NCBI GenBank assembly: GCA_007844125.1
Contig: CM017556.1
Span: 85,778,864 to 85,842,863 of the forward strand
Reading direction: 5' to 3'
Length of the DNA stretch: 64,000 bases
From: Sinonovacula constricta
Taxonomy: Eukaryota; Mollusca; Bivalvia; Cardiida; Solecurtidae
The position numbers and the translations under genes were made by a program. The notes under the pieces were generated by a model. The model was given only the letters and a program-made list of their open reading frames with translations, did no database searches and was not told the origin of the DNA. Below, in pieces: positions 41,101 to 53,600 of this stretch (its first letter is position 1; the number at the start of each line of letters is the position of its first letter).

Positions 41101-44100
41101 ATAGACCCAGCACTATACATGTATAGAAGAGGCTGGGCCCAGTCAGAGAGCAGCCGGGGACCAACTGATGTAGGGCTGTAGTAATCTGTGTGTACCAGAT
41201 GCTTCCAAAGCTGCTGGTGAACCCAGCTGATATGAGTCATCTGAATGTCTGTCATATCAACAATCAAACCTTGAGTCAAGGCATCATCTGTATGATCTAC
41301 ATCTGCACTGTCATCTAAAGTTGTAGCATCTACAAGGTCCTGATATTCCTGTAAGATACAAAATATAACTTTAAATACAGCACAGTGATGCAATAATGAC
41401 TGTTACAGTAATGATCACTATTTCTGTTACACAAAGACCCCCCATCAAATTATTCTTTAAAGTTCAACAAATGCACAGCAGAGGGGAAGATGGTAAAAGC
41501 TCTTTTCATGCCAAATATCAATGAGAACTTATGAGTATAAACCATTTATTTCCAATTGATAAAGTCTTCCATGCGTCTTGGGCCAATCAGAGATTGGGGA
41601 GAAGACAAAGGAATCTATATCAACTTAGCCTTTATGTTGAATGATATCATGAGAAATACCAAGCAGCCAGTGAAATGCATGTTTAGGTATGGCAAAACAA
41701 ATAGGTTTGGAACCAGCAAGACATTTTACTTCTTTTCCAAGAAATCTTTTGCAATATTGGCATGTGATATCAATACTCAAATCTGTTACCTTTGGAAACT
41801 CAGGGAAACTGCTACGGAATTCTGCTTCCTCTCTTTCCTCAGTTGACCTCTCATCACCATGGATACAATCCTTGAACCTGTACAGGCTAGCCTCTTGTTC
41901 CTCCTTGTCCTTCTTTGCTTGTTCCTGTTGCTGCCAAGACAACACAAAGGTCTCCAGAATGTGGGTCAAGGTCATGGTAAGCTGCTCATCAAGGTGACCT
42001 CTGACCTTGGCCTCATTCTTTATATGCAGGAGAGAGCCAAGAAGAATACTACAAAGGAAGTGAAAGATAATATTTGAAAAAACATTTGTTTGTTTGTTTA
42101 TTGGGTTTATCGTCCCACCAACAACAAAAGAAAAACAAAAAAAAACACATTTGGTTCTGATGGGGATTTAAATAATTACAAAGGATAAAGTGATTACTCA
42201 TTATCAAAAGGAGAAGCAACGACCAAGCAAATCAACTGACAACATACTTATACTTTCTTTTCAAACTCGTATAATGGTCTGCTATATGCTTTTGATGTTA
42301 ATTATTTATAGTTATGACTTTTTATGATATTCAGTGAATTTCTTAAGATTTTACAATTAAAATAGAGTTCAAGTTGGATGTTTGACAGAAAAAAAAAGCA
42401 GATGTGTGATATCAAAAGAACAATTACTGCAATTTACAATAGTGCTACAATATTTTTTTCCGGGTCAATTAATTATCTTAGATATTTGTAAACTATTTAC
42501 AAATATGTGGTTTAAGAATTTTTTCAAAGATGTTGCCATTAAATATCCTTTTCAATACATTGAGTCAAATTACTTTTTATCTGCAGCTTTATTTTTGTTT
42601 CAAATTTGTGGTTGTCATTCCATCATATCCACATGGTAAAAAGTATTTCCACAAAATTAAATAACATTTTAGTCATTATCTAAATCCAAATAAAAAAGAA
42701 CAACAATTTCTAAACTGTTCTTAAACAAAAGGTTATTTTTATAAATAAAAGTTATCTTCTGATAATTAGCAAAAGCCATTGTTTTGTTAAAACAATTTCT
42801 GATGACAAAGGTATAGGAATTTCATTTAAATTTTTGGAAAAAAATCTGTAGTTAACCCTTTCATTCATAGTTTTTCTATTATATTGAAAATTCACCTAAC
42901 TTGGTTGTTTTTCTTTAAAAGAGATTGAAGGATTTTAATAAATGTCTGTTCAACTTGTAACAAAGAATTTAAGGCAGAATCAGTCTACACATAAACCCTT
43001 AGTCATGCAGATTTTGCTAATAATTTTGAATGGTTTGTAAAGGCATAAAATGGCTTACACATGCAGGAAACGGTTAAACTAAAGATATGGTTTTTTTACA
43101 TGCCTGTTAGAAACAATGGCCATCTGGTTATCTCCATCTGTTTGATGACCTTGCATGGCTACCTTGATAAGGTCAGTGGCAAGGTCAGAGGTCAAGGTTG
43201 CTGCCAAGGTCACACATGATGGGTTGAGGGCAGATATGGTTGGGAATCTCCCGACGGAAATCACCAACTTCTCAAAGGAATTCTTCCTTTCCTGATAGTT
43301 GAAAATGCATATTTTATATCTACGTGGGCCTTGCATTTTTGGATATGTTCAACAATAATGTAAATTATATATTTACACACACACTGCTGAAAGATCCCAT
43401 AGTATAACTAAATATGCAAATCTAGGTAATAAAAACAAAAAAAGTATTGGAAAAATTAGCTTAGTATGTGAAACCTGCAGTAAACATTGGTAAATACAAT
43501 CAACCAAAAACAACAATAAAATAATAGCTATACCACATTTCAGCTGGAACAATTTCAAGTCTCATACTTATTAAAAATAAGAATTTTAACAATAAATGTC
43601 AATAATTGATTCAAAGCAATTGAAAACAACAAGAGCTGTCAGCAGACAACATGCTTCATTTTTCTTGCCGTTGGACTTTAACAAAAATATTAAACAATAC
43701 TAAAACAACATAAGGGACATGGCAATTGATCCCTAAATTAGTTTTAAGAATGCATGGGAAAAGAAATTGGTTGAACTACTTGCCTTGAATGATCGGCTAT
43801 CCTTGACCAGTTTACAAAGCTGGAGATGCTGCTTCACATAACAGTAGACCAGGTGCATCCCATGAACCACCTGCAATCAATAGATTTATATAATAACAGA
43901 AAAATAAAAATTATTATTACTTTTTTTTTCTTATTTCATTGTGCCTTTAAACATAGAGAACTTAACCCAAACTTGTGAATTGAAATAATTTACTGAGCAT
44001 GTGATGTACATCACATGATAAATTAAAATGTTAAATTGCCGTCAAATACTAAATTATTTACAATTTTAGACATATAATTATGACCATTCAAAATGGCACC

Positions 44101-44625
44101 TTTTAGGATTGATTTATTGCATGAAAATATTTTTTTAGGAAAAGCAAGTCTTTTTCTCTCTCTCTCCCTCCCTCCCCAGACCTAAACCCACATGGTGAGG
44201 GTCAGAGGAGTAACAATTCAGTGACACTAACCCCTCACCCATGGGCTCCCCTCAGATTATTTAGAATGCATTGTCTTAGGTAGCTTTTACCTGAGTACTT
44301 CTTTTAGCAAGAAAGTTAACTATAATTGATGTTGCTGTTTTTTTTTAATACATTGCAGCGACCTATTATGATCATTATAGCAACATCCAGCTATTTGGTG
44401 TAGAAAGACCCCAGACAAATGTCTGGGTAGAAGCATCGACGCACTGCAAGTCAGCTGGAAGACCTTTCCATATTAAGTCCTTCACCCTGACTGAGACTGG
44501 AACCCATTCGGTAAGAGGCTAAGCAGTCAGAGGAGTTACAAATCTGTAAACTCTACTACTACGCCATGGCACCCCTAACTATAATAAGGAACATCTCAAC
44601 TGTACTTTTTGGTGTTAAATTGATA

Positions 44626-44682
<57 letters not shown>

Positions 44683-47600
44683 AATCAATTTTTTGGCCTA
44701 TGCAGATATGGTCATAACTTGCCCCGTGAGTATACCAACCTGACTGACAGCTGCAATAAAAGGTTGTACAACATCTCTGTATAGGGGATATTCTTTTTGC
44801 AGCATGTCAAGGAATCTTTCCTGTGACATCACCCATAATTCAATTTCCTGCAGGACAGTGCCATCAGTTCCATGGCGACCAAGACATTGGTGGCATCGTT
44901 TGATCAGCTGATGGACCGTAGGGAGTGAGCCAACACTGGACATGTAGTTCTGGACATCACTCAGTAACCTCGGGTACTTGAATATAGAGCAATGAAAGAT
45001 GACAAGCATATAATAAAAAGTTTTCAGCTAGAGAAGATCTGAAGAATTATAAAAAGGAAGTTAATTGCGGTTCAACAGCTTAAAATGTCTTTCTTTATAC
45101 AAGATTTACCTTTCCTCAATAAATGACTTTGCCCTACAAGCTTTGCTGACAGTATATTAAATCTATTTACATACCTTCCCAATTGGAAAATAAGTAATCA
45201 ATCTCCTAGATAATTGAGAAAATTGAATAATCATGTCTATATACTACAATATTAATTTAGTTAAACAGTTCAATATCCATCTGTAATTGGCCATACAATC
45301 AAATCCCTTTCAAACATGGTGTTACAATAGACTGCAGAAAACATTGTGATATGTATTGAAAAAAAATTCAAGCCTGATCAAGTTAGTATTTATGGAAAAT
45401 TGGTAGCCTATTCTGAAATTGGGTAGTTAAGGCTGTCTAACTTTCACTGCGGAAATTTAAAAGATTTACTCAGAACAACACTGTATTTTCATCATATTAG
45501 GCATTGGGACGTAGCCAGTAAAATAGGGCAAAAATCACTGGATGAGACACTTACGTTTTCAATTTTGATGCTTGAATATGGAATTGGTTAATTGGTTCAG
45601 CATAAGACAAAGGTTCGCCTTGGCACAGCACTTACAATACTTTTCAACATGCGGTAATGGAAAATCTTTCTGTGGTATAGTATTATTGCCAAAGCAAAAT
45701 CAAAGCCCATTAATAAACTAGAACTCCGCGAGTCAGATGTGTCGCCTGACGAAAATTTTGTTAGTCGACATAAAAAATGTTAATTAGTTTTTTGTTGTAC
45801 AGATATTAGCGATGTATTTGCAAAAAATTCACATATAAAATAACCTTTTAATTGTCTCATTGCAAAAAACATGCACAACAAGTTATGCCCTTTGCAAGAA
45901 ATGCACTAAAAATCAATGAAATGGGAGTAACTAAAAAACGGAAGAAGGAAGAGTTACTCATCTTGTGCACTGTACTTTGAGTCATTACCAGAAACATGCA
46001 TACCAAGTTTGGAGTCATTTAGACCTACAGTGACAAAGTTAGGCTCTGGACAAGAAATGCTCTAAAAAAATCAATCAAAGGGGAATAATTCAAAAACAGA
46101 ACAAGGTAGAGTTACGATTCTTGTGCCCTGCACTTCAAGTCATTGCCAGAAACATGCATACCAAGTTTGGAGTCATTTGGACCTATGGTGACAAAGTTAG
46201 GCTCCGGACAAGAAATGCTCTGTAAAATCAATCAAAGGGGAATAACTAAAAAACAGAAGAAGGTAGAGTTACCACTCTTGTGCACTGCACTTTGAGTCAT
46301 TGCCAGAAACATGCACACCATGTTTGGAGTCATTTGGACCTACAGTGACAAAGTTACACTCCGACAAGAAATGCTTTATAAAAATCAATAAAAGGGGAAT
46401 AATTCAAAAACGGAACAAGGTAGAGTTACGGTTCTTGTGTGCTGCACTTCGAGTCATTGCCAGAAACATGCATACCAAGTTTGGAGTCATTTGGACCTAC
46501 AGTGACAAAGTTAGGCTCCGGACAAGAAATGCTCTGTAAAATCAATCAAAGGGGAATAACTAAAAAACGGAAGAAAGTAGAGTTACCGTTCTTGTGCACT
46601 GCACTTTGAGTCATTGCCAGAAACATGCATGCCAAGTTTGGAGTCATTTAGACCTACGGTGACAAAATTACACTCCGGACAAGAAATGCTCTATAAAAAT
46701 CAATAAAAGGGGAATAATTCAAAAACGGAACAAGGTAGAGTTACGGTTCTTGTGCACTTCAAGTCAATGCCAGAAACATTGTTACAAGGTTTGGAGTCAT
46801 TTGGACCTACGGTGACAAAGTTAGGCTCCGGAAAAGGAAATCCGGACGACAACGCGGACACAGACGCCGCCGCCGACAAAGTAATCCCTATATGTCGCCT
46901 TTTCAGGCGACACAAAAAAGTTGTGCTTCCTACCTGAGATGGAGTAGGTCTGAATGCCATCTGTTGCTGCAGCTCCTGTATCTGTTGAGTTATCTCCTGT
47001 ATCCTGACCACCAGGTGGCAGACACGAGGGTGGACCAGTCCACTGGGAAGGGTGGTCAACTCCTGGCCTGTAACCAGTCTGTGATGGGCAGACAACACTT
47101 CAAGCTCTGTCTTAGTTTCTTGTAGCTAAACAAAGAAAATGTCACATATGAGTTGTTACTTTCCTTAGACAGTTATTTACAAGCAAATTATAACATGATA
47201 CAGTACTCATACCATCACAGACATCACCTCAGAGCAGATCATTCTTTAGATAATTGTGACTTCTTTAAAAAAAAACAAGCTTTTGCAGTTAAAATCATTT
47301 CCAGAAATATATCTAAACATATTCCTTTTACTTACCTCCTCGGTGAGAAGTTTCAGTTTAATGGCCGTCTTCTCCACTGGATCTACAGGACCTGCTGGCG
47401 TTAGCAGTTCCACATTCATATGACCTAGATGCACCCAAGCCTCTCCAAGGGTTGCTAGGTTACCTGTGGTGTCTGTTGCAAGGTTTTGGACAGCCTCTAT
47501 GCAGGCTTTAAACCGTGTGGGATTCAGGATCTGGGATGAACTCACAAGCTGCTCCAGTTGTGATAGGGTGCTGGCAGAAGTTAGATCTGTCTCACCCAAG

Positions 47601-50600
47601 AGCTTGGTGAAAATTTCTTTGGCATCAGATTCCAAAAGAGGACTTAGACAATGAAGAGTTTTCATCCAAAGCTGACAAAAGCTTGTTTTGTCCAGGTAAC
47701 TAAAACAGTAAACACAAAAGTTCAACGGTCACCCCTGAACAGGCTATGGTTATTCAAAAGCTATTAACAAGAATTGTTATTTGCTTACGACTGCAGGCTA
47801 AGGTAGCAAGACATTTTGCTACAGACCTGGCGAAATAGTGAAGATAGCAGTAGAAACTGACTAATATGGACATCATTGACCAATGCCTAATCAACCCATG
47901 CTTAGCTTGTTCAAAGTTAAGGTAAAATGTTGCCACTAATAAGGTACATTGGTGAAATGGAAATTGTCTCCCTTGTTAGTAAAAATATCCAAGGAATTCC
48001 AAACAGTAGGTAGGTCCTTTTAGTTGGAATTCTTGGACTTTGTCATCTGTTCTATTGTACATATTGCAATTACAAACAATGAAGTTTCTTACTTTCGCAT
48101 AAATATAAGGTTAAAATTCATTTAAATACTTATAGAGATATGTTATTACAAAAAGAAAATGGAAGTGTTTGTTGGTGATGGTAAACCTGGGTATTACAAG
48201 AAAGGCAGAAAAGTCAAAATTCACTCAAAAGAGCACAAGCATAAAACCCAAGAAAAACAAATGAAAGGACCTTCTGACATTTAGAGATTATTCATGGGAG
48301 ACTATTCATTGATGTCTCAATCCCAACAAGTCCATAAAACTAAGTAATTGATTCATTTTACTTTTTGTTTCTTTATATCTTTTATGTAATGACAATTGTA
48401 AAACATTTGGAAAAATATATGAACAAGTGTTGCAAGAACTTGTTTATCTCAAACAATATACAGTTCTTTCAAATGAAAAATATATTTTGGAGTAGGTTTT
48501 GTGTTTGTTGTGGAGGGTGGATCATTTTCCAAACAACTGTTTAGTCATCTTGAGGTAATTAAATGTATTTGATCGAAAAAACAAAGCAATGCATATCTTG
48601 TTTAAAGAACACAAGATTTGTTTTATTTGACATTAAAAAGCACTTACTATGTTTGTCTTTTCTCACTGTTGTAGAATGGTGCATGAGCCCAAATATGGCG
48701 GGAAATGTGGTTTAGTTGAGTGAGCTCCTCCTTGTAGGTTTTCAGTGATGAGTTCAGTTTGGTGTTAGCTGGAGTTGCTATGGTGACACTGGTATCTGCA
48801 CGTGACAGCAGCTCATACAAAGTACATGCAAGTGTTGGCTGATGGAAAGATTTCTGAAAAACAACAACTGTGTTTAAGACTGGACAGTGGTTTATAATTA
48901 TTTCATGAATATAAATGTTCCTTTGCATAGAGTTGTTAATCCATAACTTGGTTTCAATTGTTAATTATCTATTAAATTTATTTCTAGACATAGCTAGTTG
49001 ATCTGAGTCTAGACTTTTTGCCTAGGCATCGGCCTTATAAATCCTGCTTTGCATGTTGAGAGTTTGGTAGTGAATAAAAATTATCATCATTGACGATAAA
49101 TGCTCACCCAGATATTGATAGAGCCCTAAGATGAGAGTGGATATATTTCACCTAAAAGTGCACAGGGAGCCCAACAAACTGACAGATGTGACTTCAGTAT
49201 AGTCCCAAACACTTAGAACCTAGTGGCATAATAAAGGCATTTCAAGTCAACTTACCTGGGACCTTTGAACATCTTCCATGGGTTGGGAAGTGTCACTCCA
49301 GTTCAGCCAGAGTTCAGGGGAGGCCACTGCAGGTGACTTCCTTAGCAACTCCAGTATACAGCCCAGTAACATTTGCTCAGGGGTCTGGTGAAAAGAAGTT
49401 TTACACTTTGCCTACCATTTTGATAAAAATACATTTTTCTCACAGCATTTGGCATGAAAAGTTTAATATATTTATGCTGCAAGGAATATTTCACTTTTTG
49501 GGACCGAACGGGACAAAAGCTCAGATTCAGCAAAGTACACTAATCAATAAACTATGTTGAAGTTTAGATGCTAACTCTGAGTTATTGGCTCAAAATTTCC
49601 TGCAAGGGTAACTAGATGACCTCCTGAACTAACATAAACAGACCACAGCTGCTGCTAGAATGAACTGTATTTTTAGTTATCAGTTAACATTAAATGATAT
49701 CACACCAGGTCATATTATCCAAACACTGGCAAGTCAGCCAATGATCTATCCTCATATTTGCTCTATAATAAATGATAAGCAAAAGATTTACACAACTACC
49801 TTTTTGTAGAGATTTAGCAGCTCATGCCCTGGGTCTTGAAACCCCAAGCATTCACTTGTCACTAAAATATTGCATTTCCAGTGCAGATGAGCAAGAATAT
49901 TATAATGGTAGTCTAATACTTCAATGCCTTATGCAAGATTTTATTTTTTTCTATCCAACCCTATGCTTATACAATGTAACAATTTCCTTCAGTGACATCA
50001 TGATAGGGTTCACTTGAGAATTATGGGACATGTTGCAATTTGACCTTTATTCAATGCTGGCTCACATCCGTAAGTAGGACAAAATGAGGCCAGACAGCTA
50101 CAGCGCAATGAAAAAAACAACATCACTTGTATTTTAACAATCTACCTTTTTGTTTTCTGCAGATCTGAAGAGCTCGATGACCTTGGCATCCACCGTGGTG
50201 TATTGACACAGAAAGTCTATGAAAGTTGACAATGTGTCGCTATCAGCTGCAGACCTGTTGACAATTTCCCATCCTTCAATGGTTGACAAGTACTCAAACA
50301 AGGGCCATAACTGCACAAAGTCTGATGGAAGAGTTTCCTTGAATGGTATGTCCTCTGTTTTCACTGGTTGAATCATCTGACCCTCTTCCATGGGTTCAGA
50401 AGTTATTTCCAACTGGGATACGAGTCTGTTCTTCTTCAGAATCTCACGAAATGATTCCAAAGCTGCTTCTGCCGATTCTGAAAAAAACCCAAAGAAATGT
50501 CACTCCAATAGACAAATATCTCTGAAGATGCAGTGACCTTAAATATGACATTAACCATGAAGGTAGCCCTTGCAAATATGATGTGGGGCACACCTTTATA

Positions 50601-53600
50601 TGTATATTAATAAGATGGTGAAGATCGATTGAAGTGCTATAATGATATCAAACTTATGACTGAGACACAACTACCACGAAGATGAATGTACCGATGGATG
50701 TAGAGACAATCAGATTACTTTATTCAGCACCAAGAGGGCGTAAAAATGATACATGTGATGATGTAATAAGAAACATTTTCTCGACAGGATTTGGTAAAGT
50801 TTTATAAACACTGAGAGCAAAAATATTATTAGTGAATGCAAGTTTGAGCCACTTTTGATAAACTATAATATAATTAAACTACATAATAAAACCCTATAAA
50901 TAGTACACAAGTATGCAGATATATAATAATACAGAAAATGATATTGTGAATGGTAAACATGTAAAGATTGGTTATGAATCAACCTCAAGGTGATCAAGTC
51001 TCTACTATAGACTGTTATTTGGAGACCATACTGTACTAACCAGTTTTTTTTCTGTAAGTCAATTTAATAGCATATTGGTCATACTTTTAATGGTTCAATT
51101 ATATTTCTTCGAAGTTAGGAAAGAAAAATACCCAAAAGCTGGGGACAAAAAGATATGCTTATTAAAACAAAACAAAATGTGCAAGAATTTTGATTTTGGT
51201 GCATGCTACATAATGGAAGAGAATCTGTCCTTGGTTTGTTTATGAGCTAGATTTTGCAAGAATATTATAAAATTTAATATTCCAAATACAGGACATTTTA
51301 GCAACTTTCTAAAAACAATCACTTTTGGCAGAAAAATTCCCAAAAGTCATGGTTACAGGCCTTCTTACAATTATGAAATAGGCCTATCAACCTACCTATC
51401 GCAGCTGTATCTTCTTGAAAGTCTACATCTGCTACAACTCTATACATATCCAGCAGACACTGGCGATGCTCTGTCATGACCTTCACTTTGTTGCACTGGG
51501 AGGCATCCATTTTGTTTCCATGACAACAGAGTACCCTAAGAAGCTCCAATGCCTGCACATTGAGACTGGCTACTGTCTCATCACAGAAGGGGCTGGGGTG
51601 ACCGACTGACTGAAGGAAAGTGATGAACCGCCTCCAGTGGGAGTCGTCACTGCCCAACAGACTGTCCAGGACATCAATAATAGTGCTGAACTTGGTGGAT
51701 TCACCACTGTGAAAAAAGTGAAAAATGTTAACCATTATTATGCTAAATTTTAAGATAACATACAAATTAATAGTTTTTCTGGTAAAAATAACTACATGAA
51801 ATATGTATTGAAAGGGAATTTTGTTTTGTTGGGTTTATCATCCCACCAACAATATTTCAGTTAAGTAGCGATGGTGTACAATAGAAGCAGATATAGTGCT
51901 GCCTTTACTGTGTATAGAATGCTGTGAACACCTGACATGATGCCATACCCAGTCACATTATTCTGATACCGGGCCAACCAGTCATGGAACTACCCTTGTA
52001 TTTACTTGAGCATTAGCAAGGGAGTATACCACTACCATTTTAAATGACTTTGGTATGTCGCGGCTCAGGTTTGAACCCAAGGCCTTGGTACCTAATAAGA
52101 GAGTCAGGCAAAAAGTGCAGATCCTGATCAGACAGCTTTCAGTAAAAGCCCACTGATCTAGATCCATAATACTTGCCATAGCCTGATAAATTTGTGCTCA
52201 ACAGGTAAAAAGAGCTGACCTGTATTGCTTATGTAAAAAATATGCTGACTTGTATCGTTTCCATTGCACGTTCAGATACTGAAGTGACTTACCTATCTGT
52301 CTGGGTCAAGAGGTCCAATGTGTGAGTCTGGAACCACTTCCAGAAAAGCTGAAGCCTGGGACCAGCCTCAACTCCAGAGGTCAAGGTCATTGTAGCTTCC
52401 TGCAGTAGGTATGGGAACCATCCCAAACCTGACAGCACCTGGCAACAAGAAAATATACACATTTTAATTAATGGTGAATATCAAATTAATTATAATATTT
52501 TTATGAAAGTATTAACCACTATCTATAAAGGTCAGCCTCAAAATCAGTGATCACTGTCTAGATTGATTCATGCAGTAGGTACAGGAACCATCCTGGACTG
52601 GACAGAAACTGTAGACATAAGGTAAGTTCCAATATATTAATAATTAAATTTAATTTTTAATCCTTATCTGGAAAGGTCAAACTCACGCCAAAGGTCAGGG
52701 TAACTGCAGCTTCCTGTAGTAGGTAGGAAAACCTTTCCAGACCAGAGTTAACACATGCAGATAGGTCAAAAGACTAAACAGTTTATGTAGATTGTTTTTT
52801 TCTTTGCTATGTTATATTAACATTGTAATTATGTCTCTCAACTCTAGTGATCAACTTCCTGTTGTAGGTAAGGGAACAGAATCAAACAGATGGCACCTGT
52901 ATTGACAATTAATATGTTTGCTATATTTTGCTCTATTTTAATTCTTATCTAGGGAAAAGATATTCTTATTAGGGAAAAGAACACGATAAGAATATTATTC
53001 TTTCGTTCTTATCCCCATATATTGTATAACATGTTTTGTAAATGTTTGTTTTTCCAAATAAAATATGTTTAAACCAATTCTTATCTAAAAAGGCCAACTT
53101 TTGCTTCAAAGGTCAAGGTCATCTCCATATTCTATATAATATAACTATTTTAGTCCAGACAGCACCTGCAGATGGTAAAAATACACAAAACTGATTATAC
53201 AATTGATATTATAATCAATATTCTGCTTTTAGTTCGTAGCTCCAAAGGTCAAGGTCACTCTATCATTCTGCAGCAGGTATTGATACAACTAGACCTTTTT
53301 TCATTGAGACAGGTGATGAGTTTGACCAAATTAATACTTAATTAATGTGAAAGAAATAATTCCTTTTTTAACATTAAATATCTGAGGTTAGTGTCATGTA
53401 GGGCCATCACTGATTCGGCCGATATTGATATATCGATACACATTTTAAAATATCGATATATCAATACACATTTCAAAATATCGATATATCAGCGGGAAAA
53501 AAAATAGAAAGAAAAAAGTTTTAAAAAATTGTTAAAATCAACATTTTTCGTCAACCGGAAGTCTACAGAGTGTTGTATGAAAGGGAGGGAACTGTTGTAA

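Noticed and set aside
48854..49256. Missing microexon between exons 5 and 6 (for example the stretch ending before GGGTGAGCAT near 49106)
   Set aside because: The tested acceptor/donor pairs give lengths that do not repair the phase or introduce a stop.
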